64,000 nucleotides of DNA from Tubiluchus corallicola (GCA_030141605.1 JAQGDQ010000012.1:1444359-1508358); one strand, 5' to 3'. Counted from the first letter of the stretch, positions 12,519 to 23,876 are shown. Numbers and translations are program-made. Notes: generated by a model not told the origin, from the letters alone.

Positions 12519-12935
12519 GGAATGACGTTAATGCCGCTTATTAGTTTAAGATGGAAAATCGAAATGCCGACTCAATCAGTCGATGCGGAATTTGTTCTAC
12601 ATAGATAGCATATTTCTATAAAATTTCATGACGATCCATTACGAATTGACGGAACCTTCGGCTTTTTTTATAATGATGTTATTGTCGCCATCTTGAATTT
12701 ACAATGGCAGATGGAAAGTGCAACTCAGTCCGTCTGTGCGGACCTCGTGCTAGTACATTTTTGTAAAGTTTCACGACGATCCATTGCGAATTAGCAGAGT
12801 CTTTTATAGGCTGTTTTCGAAATGATATTATCGCCGCCATCTTAAATTCGTAATGGCGGATCGAAAATCTGTCTCCTTCAGCCGATGCGGAATTTGTCTT
12901 AGTATACCCTTGCGAAGTTTCACGGAGGCTCAGGC
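12519..12935. repeat. Imperfect tandem triplication of a ~150-bp unit
   Basis: Three successive copies share the order: AATGATGTTAT, CGCCATCTT, AATGGCGGAT, a GCGGAATTTGT box, then TTTCACGACGATCCATT. The anchor GCGGA falls at 12585, 12738 and 12887, giving periods of 153 and 149 bp. Each unit has a CGCCATCTT/AATGGC inverted pair resembling a YY1-type site. No coding potential is shared among copies. Confidence 0.7.
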
Positions 12936-13566
12936 TATTCATCACACAACAACGTTCAGAAGACTAACGATTTGGGTCGAGTGTCTCGACCAAAGCAAGC
13001 AACATTATAGCTTCTCACTTCTTTTGTATGGCATAATATTTGTTAAATGACTGGGAAAGCTTTAAAGTTGGGGAAGTAAACAGCATAACCTATGACAGAA
13101 ACAAGATTTCGCCCAGAAAAATGTATAACTGATAGACAAACGGTTAACAAAACGATTGCGTCTATATAAATTTTTCTGCGCTTATACTGAGTGTTTGTCA
13201 GCCGTTATAGATAAATATTTGCATAAGTATTTGTAGGAATAAGGTTTTTTCAACATATAATTGTATGGTAGTTAATCTTAGAAAGAGTTCACTGTTTGAA
13301 TATTGATTTTAAATGAGCTGTAATATGCGTTAATATTGCAAATTGCAATGTTTTAAAGCACAATGTGCAAATAAAATGAAATTTAGTTTATTTTAATTTT
13401 GAAAATTGCCAAACTTCTTTGATCAACAGCTCCGTATGATTATATTAGCCCAGGTAATATTACTGAATGAAATTAAATTAGCGTTATGATCATTGTCAAT
13501 AATATGATAAAGCCGGTTTGACAATCGTCACAATAAGCCAATTTCGAACACTCATGCTAGCTGTAT

Positions 13567-13612
13567 TGCTTTAATTTAATTTAATTTAATTTGATTTAAT
13601 TAATTTTAATTT
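13567..13612. repeat. AATTT-type pentanucleotide repeat
   Basis: Run of TTTAA/TTTAATT units with a few interruptions. Confidence 0.7.
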
Positions 13613-14530
13613 GTAACATTTTAATTTAATATAATGACCACATCTTTAATGTTCAAGGAGAATTGTGTTAATCACTGTTGAAATGATTTCAGTCAATTGA
13701 CTTTCCTGTTTTTGTGGTTTTTGGACTGTGACGCGCGCGAACGAAGCTTTTTTAGTGGTTTGCAATTTGGAAATCTTACCGAATAGTAAAGTTATTATTT
13801 TTTTAACTTTATGAACTAAATAACGAACGATGTAGACATAGACATAGACATCTTTATTGGTCATATATACTACACATATACATGAAATTTATCGTTTATG
13901 CTTTGCACAGCAAAAAGCAATTAGTAAAAACAATTAGCGCAACAAATTCGCAACTGCAAATTTAATTCAACTATACGTATAAATTTAAAGGGTAAAATTG
14001 AAATAAAACTTAAAAAAGAGTTCAGAGTTTAGCCACTGTTAAATGGTTTGATTAAAGTGGGAACAAATGAAAATTTAAAGCGATTTGTTCTTGAAAAGGG
14101 TCATTTGCCGCAAGTTCACTGAGGAGACACTGTCAATAACCGTGTTATGGTTAGGTCTCTTACACTTCGCAAGCAAGCAAATATTTAAGTTTTACTTTGT
14201 GTGGGAGAAAAATGACTTGAAAAAATTGGCGTTAATAATACACGCCTTTCTTGGATTAGCCTTTTAGGTTTTGATAATAATAGTAATTCAACGTTTCTCT
14301 CCTTGTATTTTTGCGTCAAGCCTTTAAATTCAGTCAGTTATTAAGCAGGAGTTGAAATATCTACATCTACAGTAGTAACTAACATGAAACAATTGCTCCA
14401 AGACCATTGTTTCGGCGTCATCGTTTACGAAGTGCCAAAAAAGAAGCGCGTAGGAGTAAATTTTGTGTAATCTGACTGTCATATACATTATACGTGGATG
14501 AATTAATTTATGTTGTAACGTGTATAACCT

Positions 14531-14536
14531 GGATTA
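14531..14536 (+). promoter_or_regulatory. GGATTA motif (OTX/CRX-type site) upstream of the peripherin-like gene
   Basis: GGATTA is the reverse complement of TAATCC, the core bound by K50 homeodomain factors OTX/CRX that drive photoreceptor genes. It sits 78 bp before the start codon; a second copy is at 14253-14258. A six-base motif is expected often by chance, so this is only suggestive. Confidence 0.3.
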
Positions 14537-14613
14537 AAATGTTATGAAATAATCAAAAAGTTTATTGTTAAAGGCAAGCTGCCTTTCCAAGCCAAATTAG
14601 GCAATGTGCAGTT

Positions 14614-15867
14614 ATGGCGATTAATTTTACAGAAAACGGCAGGCAGAAGCTTTTAGCCGTTTGTGTTTTACAATGTGTTATCAATTTCATTCTTGGTATA
14701 GGCCTTTTCATAACGGGTGGATATATCAAATTACAGGTGGCAGTATATGCAAGACTTTTAAGTGAATCGGAAACAGGATTGCTATACTACTTTATCATAG
14801 GAACCGGACTTTTAACGTTTTTTAGTGGTATTTTCGGTTGGAAAATTGTGTCTGATTCAAGAATACCGGAACTCCGACAAAGTCGAAGCAAATTGTTTGT
14901 AGTCTACTTCGTAATTTGCTTTGTAGCAAACTTATTTTTAGTGGCGATTGGGGTTATGTGTTTTATACATATTAAACATCTCCATTCCGCCTTCAAGGAC
15001 GGTATCCTTGAGTCGATGAAACGTTACAAAACTGACGTTACTCTCAAAGCTGAAATAGACAGAATGCAGATGAAATATAGTTGTTGTGGCAGTCATGGTT
15101 ACGTCGACTGGTTTGATATATCTTGGATAAATGAAAAATTCCTTCGAGTTGATGCTCCGAATCTTAAAAGCAAAATGAAAACAGGGGAATATTTAAATGA
15201 TGATGTTCCTTTTAGCTGCTGTTCTCCAGAATCTGATAGGCCTTGTATTCAGCACCATGTGCACGATAATGACCGTCACTACAAATACGATTTTAGATCT
15301 AAAACAACTCTTAATAAAATTGGCTGTAAAGATGCGTTAATGCTGTATTTCGGCGATATTCTGCTAAAAAGTTGTGGCATTGCTGCATTTGTTATATTAG
15401 CGTTGCAAACTTTGTCTTTATTTACTACTCGGCTACTACATACATCTATATGTGAAGCTCTCGAAAGTGGCGATCCATGTGCACCGGGACCAGGTTATAT
15501 ATTTCGGAAAAAGAAGCCAGCAGGTGATGATCAAGAAGACCTAGGTTTTGAAGATCTAGAATCAGATTTTGCCGAAGAGGGACAGCCTCTAAACCAACCA
15601 CAATATCACCCAGATGCAAATAAGTATCAGCCAGATCCCTATCAAACGAAACACCCAACGTATAGCCACACCTATGCAGGATCAAATCAGCAAATGTATA
15701 ATCAAAACACAAATGCTAAAATGTCTCCAAATTCACTATCCAGGTCACCACAAGACAGCTTAAGAGGAAGCAATCGTTCCTTGAAAGACAATACCATGCA
15801 CGGCATTCAGTCTCCGCCATATGGTTATCCCCGGTCGATACGATCTCCAGAGGACGACTTTTTCTAA
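14614..15867 (+). CDS. PRPH2: Peripherin-2/ROM1-family tetraspanin (photoreceptor disc-rim type)
   Basis: Single-exon frame of 417 residues. In vertebrates these proteins bend photoreceptor disc rims. Four membrane helices lie at about 12-36, 55-78, 93-118 and 254-275, with a large second extracellular loop (119-253). That loop has the family signatures KYSCCGSHGYVDWFDISW, VPFSCC, RPCIQ and GC, closely matching human PRPH2 FKCCGNNGFRDWFEIQW, VPFSCC, RPCIQ and GC. Six loop cysteines (157, 158, 202, 203, 211, 238) are present. The cysteine that forms intermolecular disulfides in vertebrates (human Cys150) aligns with Val142, and the human glycosylation sequon (NNS) reads HDNDRH here. The tail (276-417) is long, polar and rich in Tyr, Pro, Gln and Ser, unlike vertebrate tails. 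The start is supported by an in-frame stop upstream (14569); a CAG acceptor-like sequence lies 3 bp before the ATG. Vertebrate homologues have introns; none is seen here. Confidence 0.93.
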   Translation: MAINFTENGRQKLLAVCVLQCVINFILGIGLFITGGYIKLQVAVYARLLSESETGLLYYFIIGTGLLTFFSGIFGWKIVSDSRIPELRQSRSKLFVVYFVICFVANLFLVAIGVMCFIHIKHLHSAFKDGILESMKRYKTDVTLKAEIDRMQMKYSCCGSHGYVDWFDISWINEKFLRVDAPNLKSKMKTGEYLNDDVPFSCCSPESDRPCIQHHVHDNDRHYKYDFRSKTTLNKIGCKDALMLYFGDILLKSCGIAAFVILALQTLSLFTTRLLHTSICEALESGDPCAPGPGYIFRKKKPAGDDQEDLGFEDLESDFAEEGQPLNQPQYHPDANKYQPDPYQTKHPTYSHTYAGSNQQMYNQNTNAKMSPNSLSRSPQDSLRGSNRSLKDNTMHGIQSPPYGYPRSIRSPEDDFF

Positions 15868-17567
15868 TTCATACAGTTTTAAGACTCGGATAAAATGTGT
15901 GCAAGATTTTTTTCACTCACTCACAGTACATGCTTTTTCATTGATTAGTCAGACTCTTTTGAAGAGAGTGTGCAAGAGAAAGATGGCGTCTATTAAAGCG
16001 TTGGAAGTAAATAGTTGATCCTGCACCGTAATTGTTGGTAATTTTGAAACATCTTTTGCGCATATTTTTTGGGTACCACATTCTTCAGTTTTTTTTCGTC
16101 CCCTAATTCATGTCAAATGATTGGAAACCTCTGACACTTGTCATAAGTATTCATGCTGATTTCGATTGATCTTAACGACAGGCATTATCTAGTATCCGTG
16201 TCAAAAAAGACAGTATCCTAAGATTTTTATCATCATTTCCAGTTATTTGTTAAATAGTCATTTATAGTAGTGCTACTGACATAATACCTTTGTCTCAAAA
16301 ACATTCACCGAATGAATAGTGGGTCATATAATTTATGTCTAATAATTTAGTTAGAACGTACTTAATGAAATATTCTATGATAAGCAGTAACTTTAAATTT
16401 GCGTTTGATTACATTATTAATTTATTTGTAAATAATAACAATTATTGTAACAGAGCAACTATGTAGGAGTAAAAAATGGTAAAGAAATGCAAGCAGTTTT
16501 ATTTAGTTTTATGAATTCGTGTTTTAGCCACTTTTCACACATTCATGTTATCAGTAAGGAACTGGGCCTGAAAAATGAAATAATAGCTGAGCAGTCACAG
16601 TGTCGCTTAGCAATGGATGTTAAGCAAAGCAAGGCCTGTTAATATAAATGGATGACAACTATCAAATTGTTTTTGGACAATTTCACCTATCTATCATATC
16701 ATATCATATCTATAGGCTCATATTGCCCTCAGCTACTGTATTTAGATGATTATCTTCAATATATGCACCCAACGTCCAGCATAGATAAATATCTAAGAAT
16801 TTTATTTCGTGGCTTTTGAAGTTTGCAAAAGATCTCTGCTTATTTACGCTGTGGTAGTTTCTAGTGTGATAATAAGACTGGCATTCAATCTATTCATAGT
16901 GCGACTAACTGATGAAATAAAAAAATTGTCGCTCTAAATTGCATTTTTTGTCACAATCTTATTTGCGCTTCTTTTTAACAGTAGTTCTTTCAAGAAACGA
17001 TATTCTTACGGATATTCTTAATTCTTGGTCACCAAGTATGACGCTACTGTTCTAGTACAACAAATTTATAACCGGCGACACGATGACGAAATTTTTCTTA
17101 GTTTACATTCTAGAGACTGCAGTCTTGACAGTTTCTAAGAATTTTATTCGTAGTCAGATGAGCTATTGCCAATAAAACTGTAAGTTGTGCAAGTTTTTTC
17201 ATACACTGTCTGTTGAGCGAGATTTTGTTTAATTTTATGACGTACGGACAAGTGCACAAGGCTGGTGCTGACTTTGTAAAACGTTCGCGTCTATATTTCT
17301 GCCGTATATACACATTGTTTCGTAGAGACCGCATTGAAAAAATGGCAAGAAACGCGGCAGACGACGCCAACAACGAGTAAGCTACGTCCATTTGAAACTA
17401 TACGAAAAAATGTATCTAGATCATGAGTGCAACAATCACCTATACGCTACAACAGACCTACGATGAAATTTCTATATTTGGAATAATTGATATATTTGTA
17501 CAATAATAAGGTCGTTTTCAAGTTGTAACAAAAAAACAAATACGTATGTACTACTATTAGCAACATT

Positions 17568-17597
17568 TTAGCACAAACAAAAATTTGTTTGTGCTAA
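17568..17597. repeat. Near-perfect hairpin sequence
   Basis: TTAGCACAAACAAA, two bases, then its exact reverse complement TTTGTTTGTGCTAA. Flanking GCAACAT/GATGC extends the pairing loosely. Confidence 0.75.
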
Positions 17598-18169
17598 GAT
17601 GCTATTTGTTTGGTTGCTGCAGTTACCTAACATTATCGTTTCGTTCGCAGCATCGTAGCGGTTTCAAAATTGTTGAAATAGGCTACTTCTCTGAATTTCC
17701 GTGTAAGAAAATGTAGTTCATACTTCATAGGCACATATATGATGTATCTGTGCTTTTAATTAGCATGTAGCAATACATCTTTTATTTGGCGAAGTGTTTG
17801 AGTTACGATTAGCGTAAATTTTGACGTCTTAACTAAATATTTACAGTGTTTTTTCTACAGTATTTTTGCAACCTAGTAGAGTTCAGCTCATAGTAAAGCT
17901 CAAAACACCAACGTTAAGATAGTAGAAATCAATTTAACTGGTCAAGCAAAGATGCCATTTTTCTTGAATTTTATGCGTAACCAAATAAAGTTTCACAGAT
18001 ATGACTTTCAATTGACTGTCAGCCTGCCAGACAGCCAAAATTGTTCTGCGACCTAGAACAGATGGCAGCAGTAAGACAACAGGAAGTACTACCTGCCAGT
18101 TGTCAGACTTCCTGTCCATGGGGAACACACGTGCTTTAAAACGTCTCGTAACCACGTTTATTTTTGAGA

Positions 18170-18170
<1 letters not shown>

Positions 18171-18212
<42 letters not shown>
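18171..18212. repeat. (TTA)n microsatellite
   Basis: Uninterrupted TTA/ATT trinucleotide tract of about 14 units. Confidence 0.9.
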
Positions 18213-20069
18213 GAATTCTCAGTAAACTAAAGATAATGGGAGTAAGTTTTTTCTTTCTTATTTTGGTTTTATGTTAAAACGAAAAATAATATTAAGCCTT
18301 TTGCAGCTGCACAAATAATATTATTTCTAATATTCCATGCAACTGCATATTAAACTGATCCCTGCCTCTTACGTCATCAATTATCTGGTGTTACATGGCC
18401 ATGGCATGAGTACACATTAAATAATACAAGTTTTTCTACTTTTGCACAAATATTCATTTCCTAAGCCCACTATGATATTTCTTGTCATTTTTTGGCAATA
18501 GCTTCATTATATTTTTTCTTATATTGGTTAAAACGTAATTGTCTGTCTCTTACGCCAGCAACTAATTAAAAATTGAGTTTTTAGGTTTTGTGCCAACAAA
18601 TTTTCCAGTATGGGTGTCATGTATACCTTTTTTCTTTACTCTGTACTAAACGAATTAAAGTGTGTCTGTTAAGACCTTAAATTACTCGGAATTTATTCTC
18701 AGTAACCGCCCTTTGGCACTCTGTATTAGCGGTTTGGCACTCTGGCACAAAGCAACAACTAGTATGAGTTATCCTCTCAGCACTGTTAATACTGTAAAAT
18801 GGTTAATATCTCTTTAGGTGGTCCTTGAATTTATTCTTAACCAGAACGCAGACAACTGTAGCTTTATACGTACTTTGTAATTTGTTTAAATGCGAATTTA
18901 TTGACTATTATTCCGTTAATCCGGTATTTGGGTGCGTTGACAACTCAACTCTAAAACTGTTTTTGCGACAGAGAATAGTCCAGAATATTTAACTATTCAC
19001 TTGGTTGCTTCGTTACCTATTGTTCATCAGAAATATGCCACAAAACCCACAAAGTGTGTTCTGATTAACAAACAGATACATTGTAGTCTGAAAACAAGAA
19101 CAGAATAAAAAAACGTAAATTCTCGTGTTCGATGCTCGTAAATTAGAACGCTAAAGCAGCAGTAGGGAGGAGGGGAGAAGTGATGACAAAGTCAAACTGG
19201 GCTTTTCATCGAGCTGTGGACTAAGGTCTCTGCAGCGCCCGAAGATATAGCCCGTTTGAAGAGTCCGTACGGAGTAATAACTAACAAATTCATGGCTAAG
19301 TTAGTGATAAACATCCATAAAAGACATTTATAAACAAATTTATGATTTTAGATTCATAATTATTATTATTCGCAATCATTAATGCTTTAACTGTTCACAT
19401 AAGAGACGATCATTGATGTTTATTAATGTATAGGCAAGCTCAAATACAACAATTATTTCCTTATTTACACAAAAAGCGGAATTATAGGCGTACATTGTAA
19501 TAGTTTTCGAAAAATTTGCCTAGTTATTGAAAAGAAATTTTATCGTAAGTCAGTACAAACTAAATAAATTACAAAGTATGAATGGTCACGAATCAGATCT
19601 TTAAAGCTGATAGCTCTTTACATTCTTGAGTGAGTCACATTGCTAATGAGTCACAAAAACGAAATTCAGGAAGCAGATCATTCTTTCCAGCTCACTGCCT
19701 TGCTAACCGCATGGCAACCAAGTATAATAGGCCAATTTTTTCTATAAACTAATAATTATTTACAAATAAACTTTACAATAAAAGAAGACACGCTCGACGT
19801 GGACTGGTATGCAGGATTCATGCAAATTTTGAATTTCGAAACAAACTCGACCTAACTGCAGCCTGATAATCAACCCACCCAAATTCACCGGCAGGTCAGA
19901 GATCAGCTTAAATTTTGGCATCACCATAAATCTGAAGGTCTATTTACAGAAGCGCCACCTGCGTACTTTCTATTCAATTATAATTTGTTAGCGCATAAGG
20001 CAATTACGCCACCCTTTGTACCTGGCGACAAACAAGTGTCGGCAGCTTTGACAATCCTAGGCTCTGCCG

Positions 20070-20363
20070 GTGTTCATGTTTGCTAATATATTGTACAGTA
20101 ATTGTGATTTTATTGCTTCATTGAGTGGACCAAGCTGGCTGAAGTTGCCCTTGATGAAACTACCGGAAATTCCGCAGGAAGATGTTCAACAAAGGGAATG
20201 GCTCTATTTTCAAAGGCGAAACACTGAAGTAGCCACATCAGATCTTTATTATGTCAGTTTGTTATGGTCCAAAGTTTGTTACGAAGTTGGCCAAAAGTAT
20301 GCACGTCCTACATGCCCTGTACATGCCTTTTTGTCTTGCCAAAAAAATCCCAATCAATCTTAA
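20070..20363 (+). pseudogene. Possible remnant of a BEL/Pao-like retroelement polyprotein
   Basis: The frame contains ASLSGPSWLKLPLMKLPEIP followed by a charged stretch, recalling the W-x-G-P-x-W/F-L-x-x-P phrase found near the integrase linker of BEL/Pao polyproteins. Only about 50 residues look similar and nothing recognisable flanks them. It may be a chance frame. Confidence 0.22.
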
Positions 20364-20461
20364 TTAATTCAAAATTATAATCTTAGTTTGTGGAATGAAT
20401 GTACAATAAGTTTACATTTTTAAATAAAACTTGGATTAACGAAAAGGAATATGAGAAAGTT

Positions 20462-20545
20462 GTACTAAACCTGGATTTAAACCAATTCAGGGTTTTGTGA
20501 ATATGAGTTCATCATTGTCTTAACCACTATAGATCACAGAACACG
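20462..20545 (-). repeat. tRNA-like sequence (SINE head or tRNA pseudogene)
   Basis: On the minus strand the order is TATAGTGGTTAAGAC (close to a tRNA A box), about 40 bases, then GGTTTAAATCC (degenerate B box, GGTTCRANTCC). The stems of a functional tRNA do not form cleanly, so a tRNA-derived SINE or relic is more likely. Confidence 0.4.
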
Positions 20546-20649
20546 GGTATTTTTATTTAACCGCTATCAAATATTTCGGCATTTAGTTACTATAGTTTAG
20601 TATTGCTAAAATATTAAAGCAATGCTTGCTTTGAGTAATTTCTAACTAA

Positions 20650-20710
20650 AATTTTGTGATTAGACTCGCAATCCAAAGATCCTGGTTCAAATCCAAGCTC
20701 AGTTATGCTT
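20650..20710 (+). repeat. tRNA-like 3' half (B box)
   Basis: GATTAGACTCGCAATCC followed by GGTTCAAATCC resembles the anticodon arm and T arm of a tRNA. The A box is degraded. It faces the minus-strand tRNA-like sequence about 110 bp away. Confidence 0.35.
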
Positions 20711-22393
20711 TCACCGCATTTCCATTTTTGTTTTTCAAAATTGCTGAGTGCATCCTATTATTGACATTAATTTGCAACCGCTGCAGCCGGTATAAATAAT
20801 AATTTTCATATAGAGTCGAAGCCTGTACATTTACAATATGTCTTATCATACAATTTTCGATACAATATAAGCAAAACACACATATAATACGATTTATATG
20901 TTAAAGGAAATAGAAAATTGTTTCAAATCATTTAAAATGTCCTGTGCGCTTCATGACAAAGGTTCTGCGGAAATTTAATAAAGGGTTAAAGTTAACATTA
21001 TAGTTATGCACTGCACAGACTAATTGATTCTGATTAATATATAGGACCAATAAAAAGACTAAATATCTTTCCATTTCGAGCGGTTGAAAAGCACTGGTGC
21101 CATTTAATGGAACACGCATAATCGTATATTGCACTTAAATCAAAATCACACATTGAGATGTAATGCGTCTCACTAAATTATAATAATTATTTCACTGAAA
21201 GGTTGAACGGCATTAGCCTACACTTTTTGCTCAGAAGATATTCAAAGCATAAATATCAGCTAAACAAAACTGCTGCAAAGCTAACAAACTCTTCATTTCA
21301 TCAAATTCATTGCTCTTTATTTTAACGTGAGCTTACGGAGTGATTCACTGACATAAAAATGCATACGTGTTTATATAAATTATTATAATATTTTAACAAT
21401 TATATTACATCTATTTTACAAATTTTAACATTATTCATTTTATTTCTGACGTCAGAATTTAAAAAGGTACTGCAATTTATAAACATACTATTCTAATAAT
21501 CAAAAATCCAAACGTTTGCTTTGCTGCATCTTGAAATGCTGACAATTAAGCAAAAAACTGCACCGCAATTCTATTTTATTGTTTTTATGCACTTGGAATT
21601 TATGCACTGTGCCTTATTCCTGCATCCTTGCAGACAAACACGGACAAAGTTCTTCCAGTAAATATCATTATTTCAATCAAACAGATCAAAACGAAGAATA
21701 TCTGAGTTAAAAAATAAAAATGATGCTGTTAAACAGTTGCCAGATTCCTGGCGGCAACAGTCACCTACTCACTACGACAAACTTACGATTACCGCTTGCA
21801 ATAAGTAAATATTAAATTTCTATATTTGAATAATTTATATATTTCATACAATTATAAGCTCGTCTTCAGGTTTTTACAAAAAGTAAACAGTTACTCCAAA
21901 CAAATGTTTAATTGGCTATCAACTGCAATTATCTACAGCTATGCTGCCTATGCAGATAAAAACTATGTAGAACTGCATATTTTAAGTTCTATGCCTATAA
22001 GCTATATAAGAATCTTCATTGTGCCTATCGATACAAGCACAATACCTGTTTTTTTGGCTAAGCTTTGACATATATCAGTATCAAAGTAAAAAGATGCAAA
22101 AAAAGAAAATACATGTAGGGTCTAATAATCATTTTGCCACACAGACTTACAAATATTTAGAATATTTCAACCTGGTATTGGTTAACTTTGGGGACAATGA
22201 TCAACACAAAGATATTGAACCTCAACAGAGCCTTTAACGTTTAGGTGTAAGATCATTTGCCCGCTTTGCTGTTATCAAGCTAATGACTTTTTATTGCTTT
22301 AAGCTAAACATCGGTTTTTTAGAAGCTGCCATGCAAATCGCCTTGTGCTACTGTACAATCATATTATACAAAGTTTTAAACATAGCTTTTAAC

Positions 22394-22399
22394 TTTATT
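22394..22399 (-). terminator. Candidate polyadenylation signal of Cdx
   Basis: AATAAA on the minus strand, 74 bases past the Cdx stop codon. Confidence 0.55.
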
Positions 22400-22472
22400 C
22401 AGCCCTGTACAAAATTAATGCCACCCGGCCTATAGATACTCATTAAATTTTACATTAATAGCACTCATAGCG

Positions 22473-22701
22473 TCATCCGTGGAGTGGATGCTGCCCGTGA
22501 ACTATAGTTGGCGCTGCAATAGCCGACGCATGAGTCACCTGGTGGCCGTGATGATCAACTGTTTGCTTTGAAATAATGTCGTCTTTCTTCTTTGACATTT
22601 TGCGTTCCTTCGCTCGTCGATTCTGAAACCATATTTTCACTTGTCGTTCTGAAAGTTGTAAAGCTTGCGCCAGCTCTGATTTTCGACGAATAGTGATGTA
22701 C
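22473..22701 (-). CDS. Cdx: Cdx coding exon 3: homeodomain residues 25-60 and C-terminus
   Basis: Acceptor ttcttgtag precedes the exon on the minus strand. It encodes [20 protein letters not shown] then [19 protein letters not shown] and a tail ending HGQHPLHG with TGA at 22473-22475. Helices 2 and 3 are intact, with W48, F49, Q50, N51 and R53 present. The usual bilaterian Cdx intron between homeodomain codons 44 and 45 is absent. Confidence 0.95.
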
Positions 22702-22818
22702 CTACAAGAAGAACCAACAATATGTTTTAGTCCTGAGTATGACATTTTAAAAATTAACGACCTTCAATTTAACTAAGGTTTATATGCTATGAGCTATTGA
22801 TGATATTTTCGATATTTT

Positions 22819-22878
22819 CTGAATTGACGCTATAATAACTGACGTTTGAGTCGCCGTGTGACTATGATGATCAACTGT
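22819..22878 (-). pseudogene. Diverged partial copy of the Cdx exon 3 C-terminal coding segment
   Basis: Aligns without gaps to 22503-22562 of exon 3, with 43 of 60 bases identical by hand count. In the corresponding frame it reads TVDHHSHTATQTSVIIAS, beside [18 protein letters not shown] in the real exon. The homeodomain part is not duplicated, and no usable acceptor keeps the frame. It looks like a fossil of a partial exon duplication. Confidence 0.7.
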
Positions 22879-23722
22879 CATTTTTACATCCACATAGCGA
22901 CAAGAAATTACACACATGAAGCAAAATAAAACGCTAACAAGAATAAGAATTTATTTTTTAATTCAATACATTACAATAATGTATGTAATGTATGTAATCA
23001 ATATGATTAGGTCTATGTTCCATGCTTATACTAATTTGCAACAACCTACCATACCGTAATACCATAAACAGAGCTTTGAGTTTTCTTATTTCAGCTGCAG
23101 ACTTAAAGCAAAACTGGACCCAATATTAAATTATAGGTCAAAATAATCTGCTCTTTAAAATATTGAAAGGAAACATACTATTTTTAAAAAAAATGATTTA
23201 CATACATAACCTTTCACTAGTTAGACGGCCGCGTTGCACAAAAAAAACAACTGCTGTACTTCTCAATTCAGATGTGTTAGCTTGTGACGAACTGCACATG
23301 TTCAACAGCTCATGCCCGATAAATTTGAAATTTGAATTTTTATCTTAAAACTTGCCTAGTTTTAGTATTACGACACACTGAATATCTTACAGTAGTACTG
23401 TACTTCAATTTTCGCTTTCGCAAACACGTGCAACACTGGAATATTTTTGCACATAAAAATACGTTAGTTTGTGATGTCATTAATAGTTGGGCTCGCCTGT
23501 CATTAATTATAATTTTAATCTATTATTTAATTATCAGAAACGCTTTTGCAGTATTAATTGTGTTAAAATGTATACTCTTTATCGGACTTCAAAATGAGGT
23601 AGTATATGAAAAATCATCTTGTCCTCTTTCAAAAACTTCGCTTATTACTTAAGCTCACCACACTATCTCGCTCCTAAGGACAATTATGTGTAGATGCGTG
23701 ATATGTCCTCAACCTCTTTGAT

Positions 23723-23835
<113 letters not shown>

Positions 23836-23876
23836 AGTTTTTACAGTAGTTTCGAACGCTTCTTATTTGTACTTAC

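Larger units (their letters stand above)
8339..14613. other. Intergenic region between the Ig receptor and the peripherin-like gene
   Basis: No gene seen on either strand. Contents: Ig-receptor 3' UTR, a 38-bp hairpin (9327-9364), a degenerate 15-18 bp minisatellite (12068-12175), a ~150-bp tandem triplication (12519-12935), an AATTT-type simple repeat (13567-13612) and two GGATTA motifs upstream of the peripherin-like gene. Confidence 0.6.
15868..22472. other. Intergenic region between the peripherin-like gene and Cdx
   Basis: No gene recognised. Contents: 3' UTR of the peripherin-like gene (ATTAAA variant polyadenylation signal at 15992; first AATAAA only near 16916), a 30-bp hairpin (17568-17597), a (TTA)n tract, two tRNA-like sequences facing each other near 20.5-20.7 kb, and a possible retroelement scrap (20070-20363). 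Short frames near 17.1-17.4 kb overlap on both strands and are not supported. Confidence 0.6.

Noticed and set aside
17336-17391. Plus-strand MARNAADDANN followed by a donor, and an overlapping minus-strand 93-residue frame with a hydrophobic start
   Set aside because: The two frames are antisense to each other, no family is recognised, and possible downstream exons quickly end in stops. Consistent with chance.
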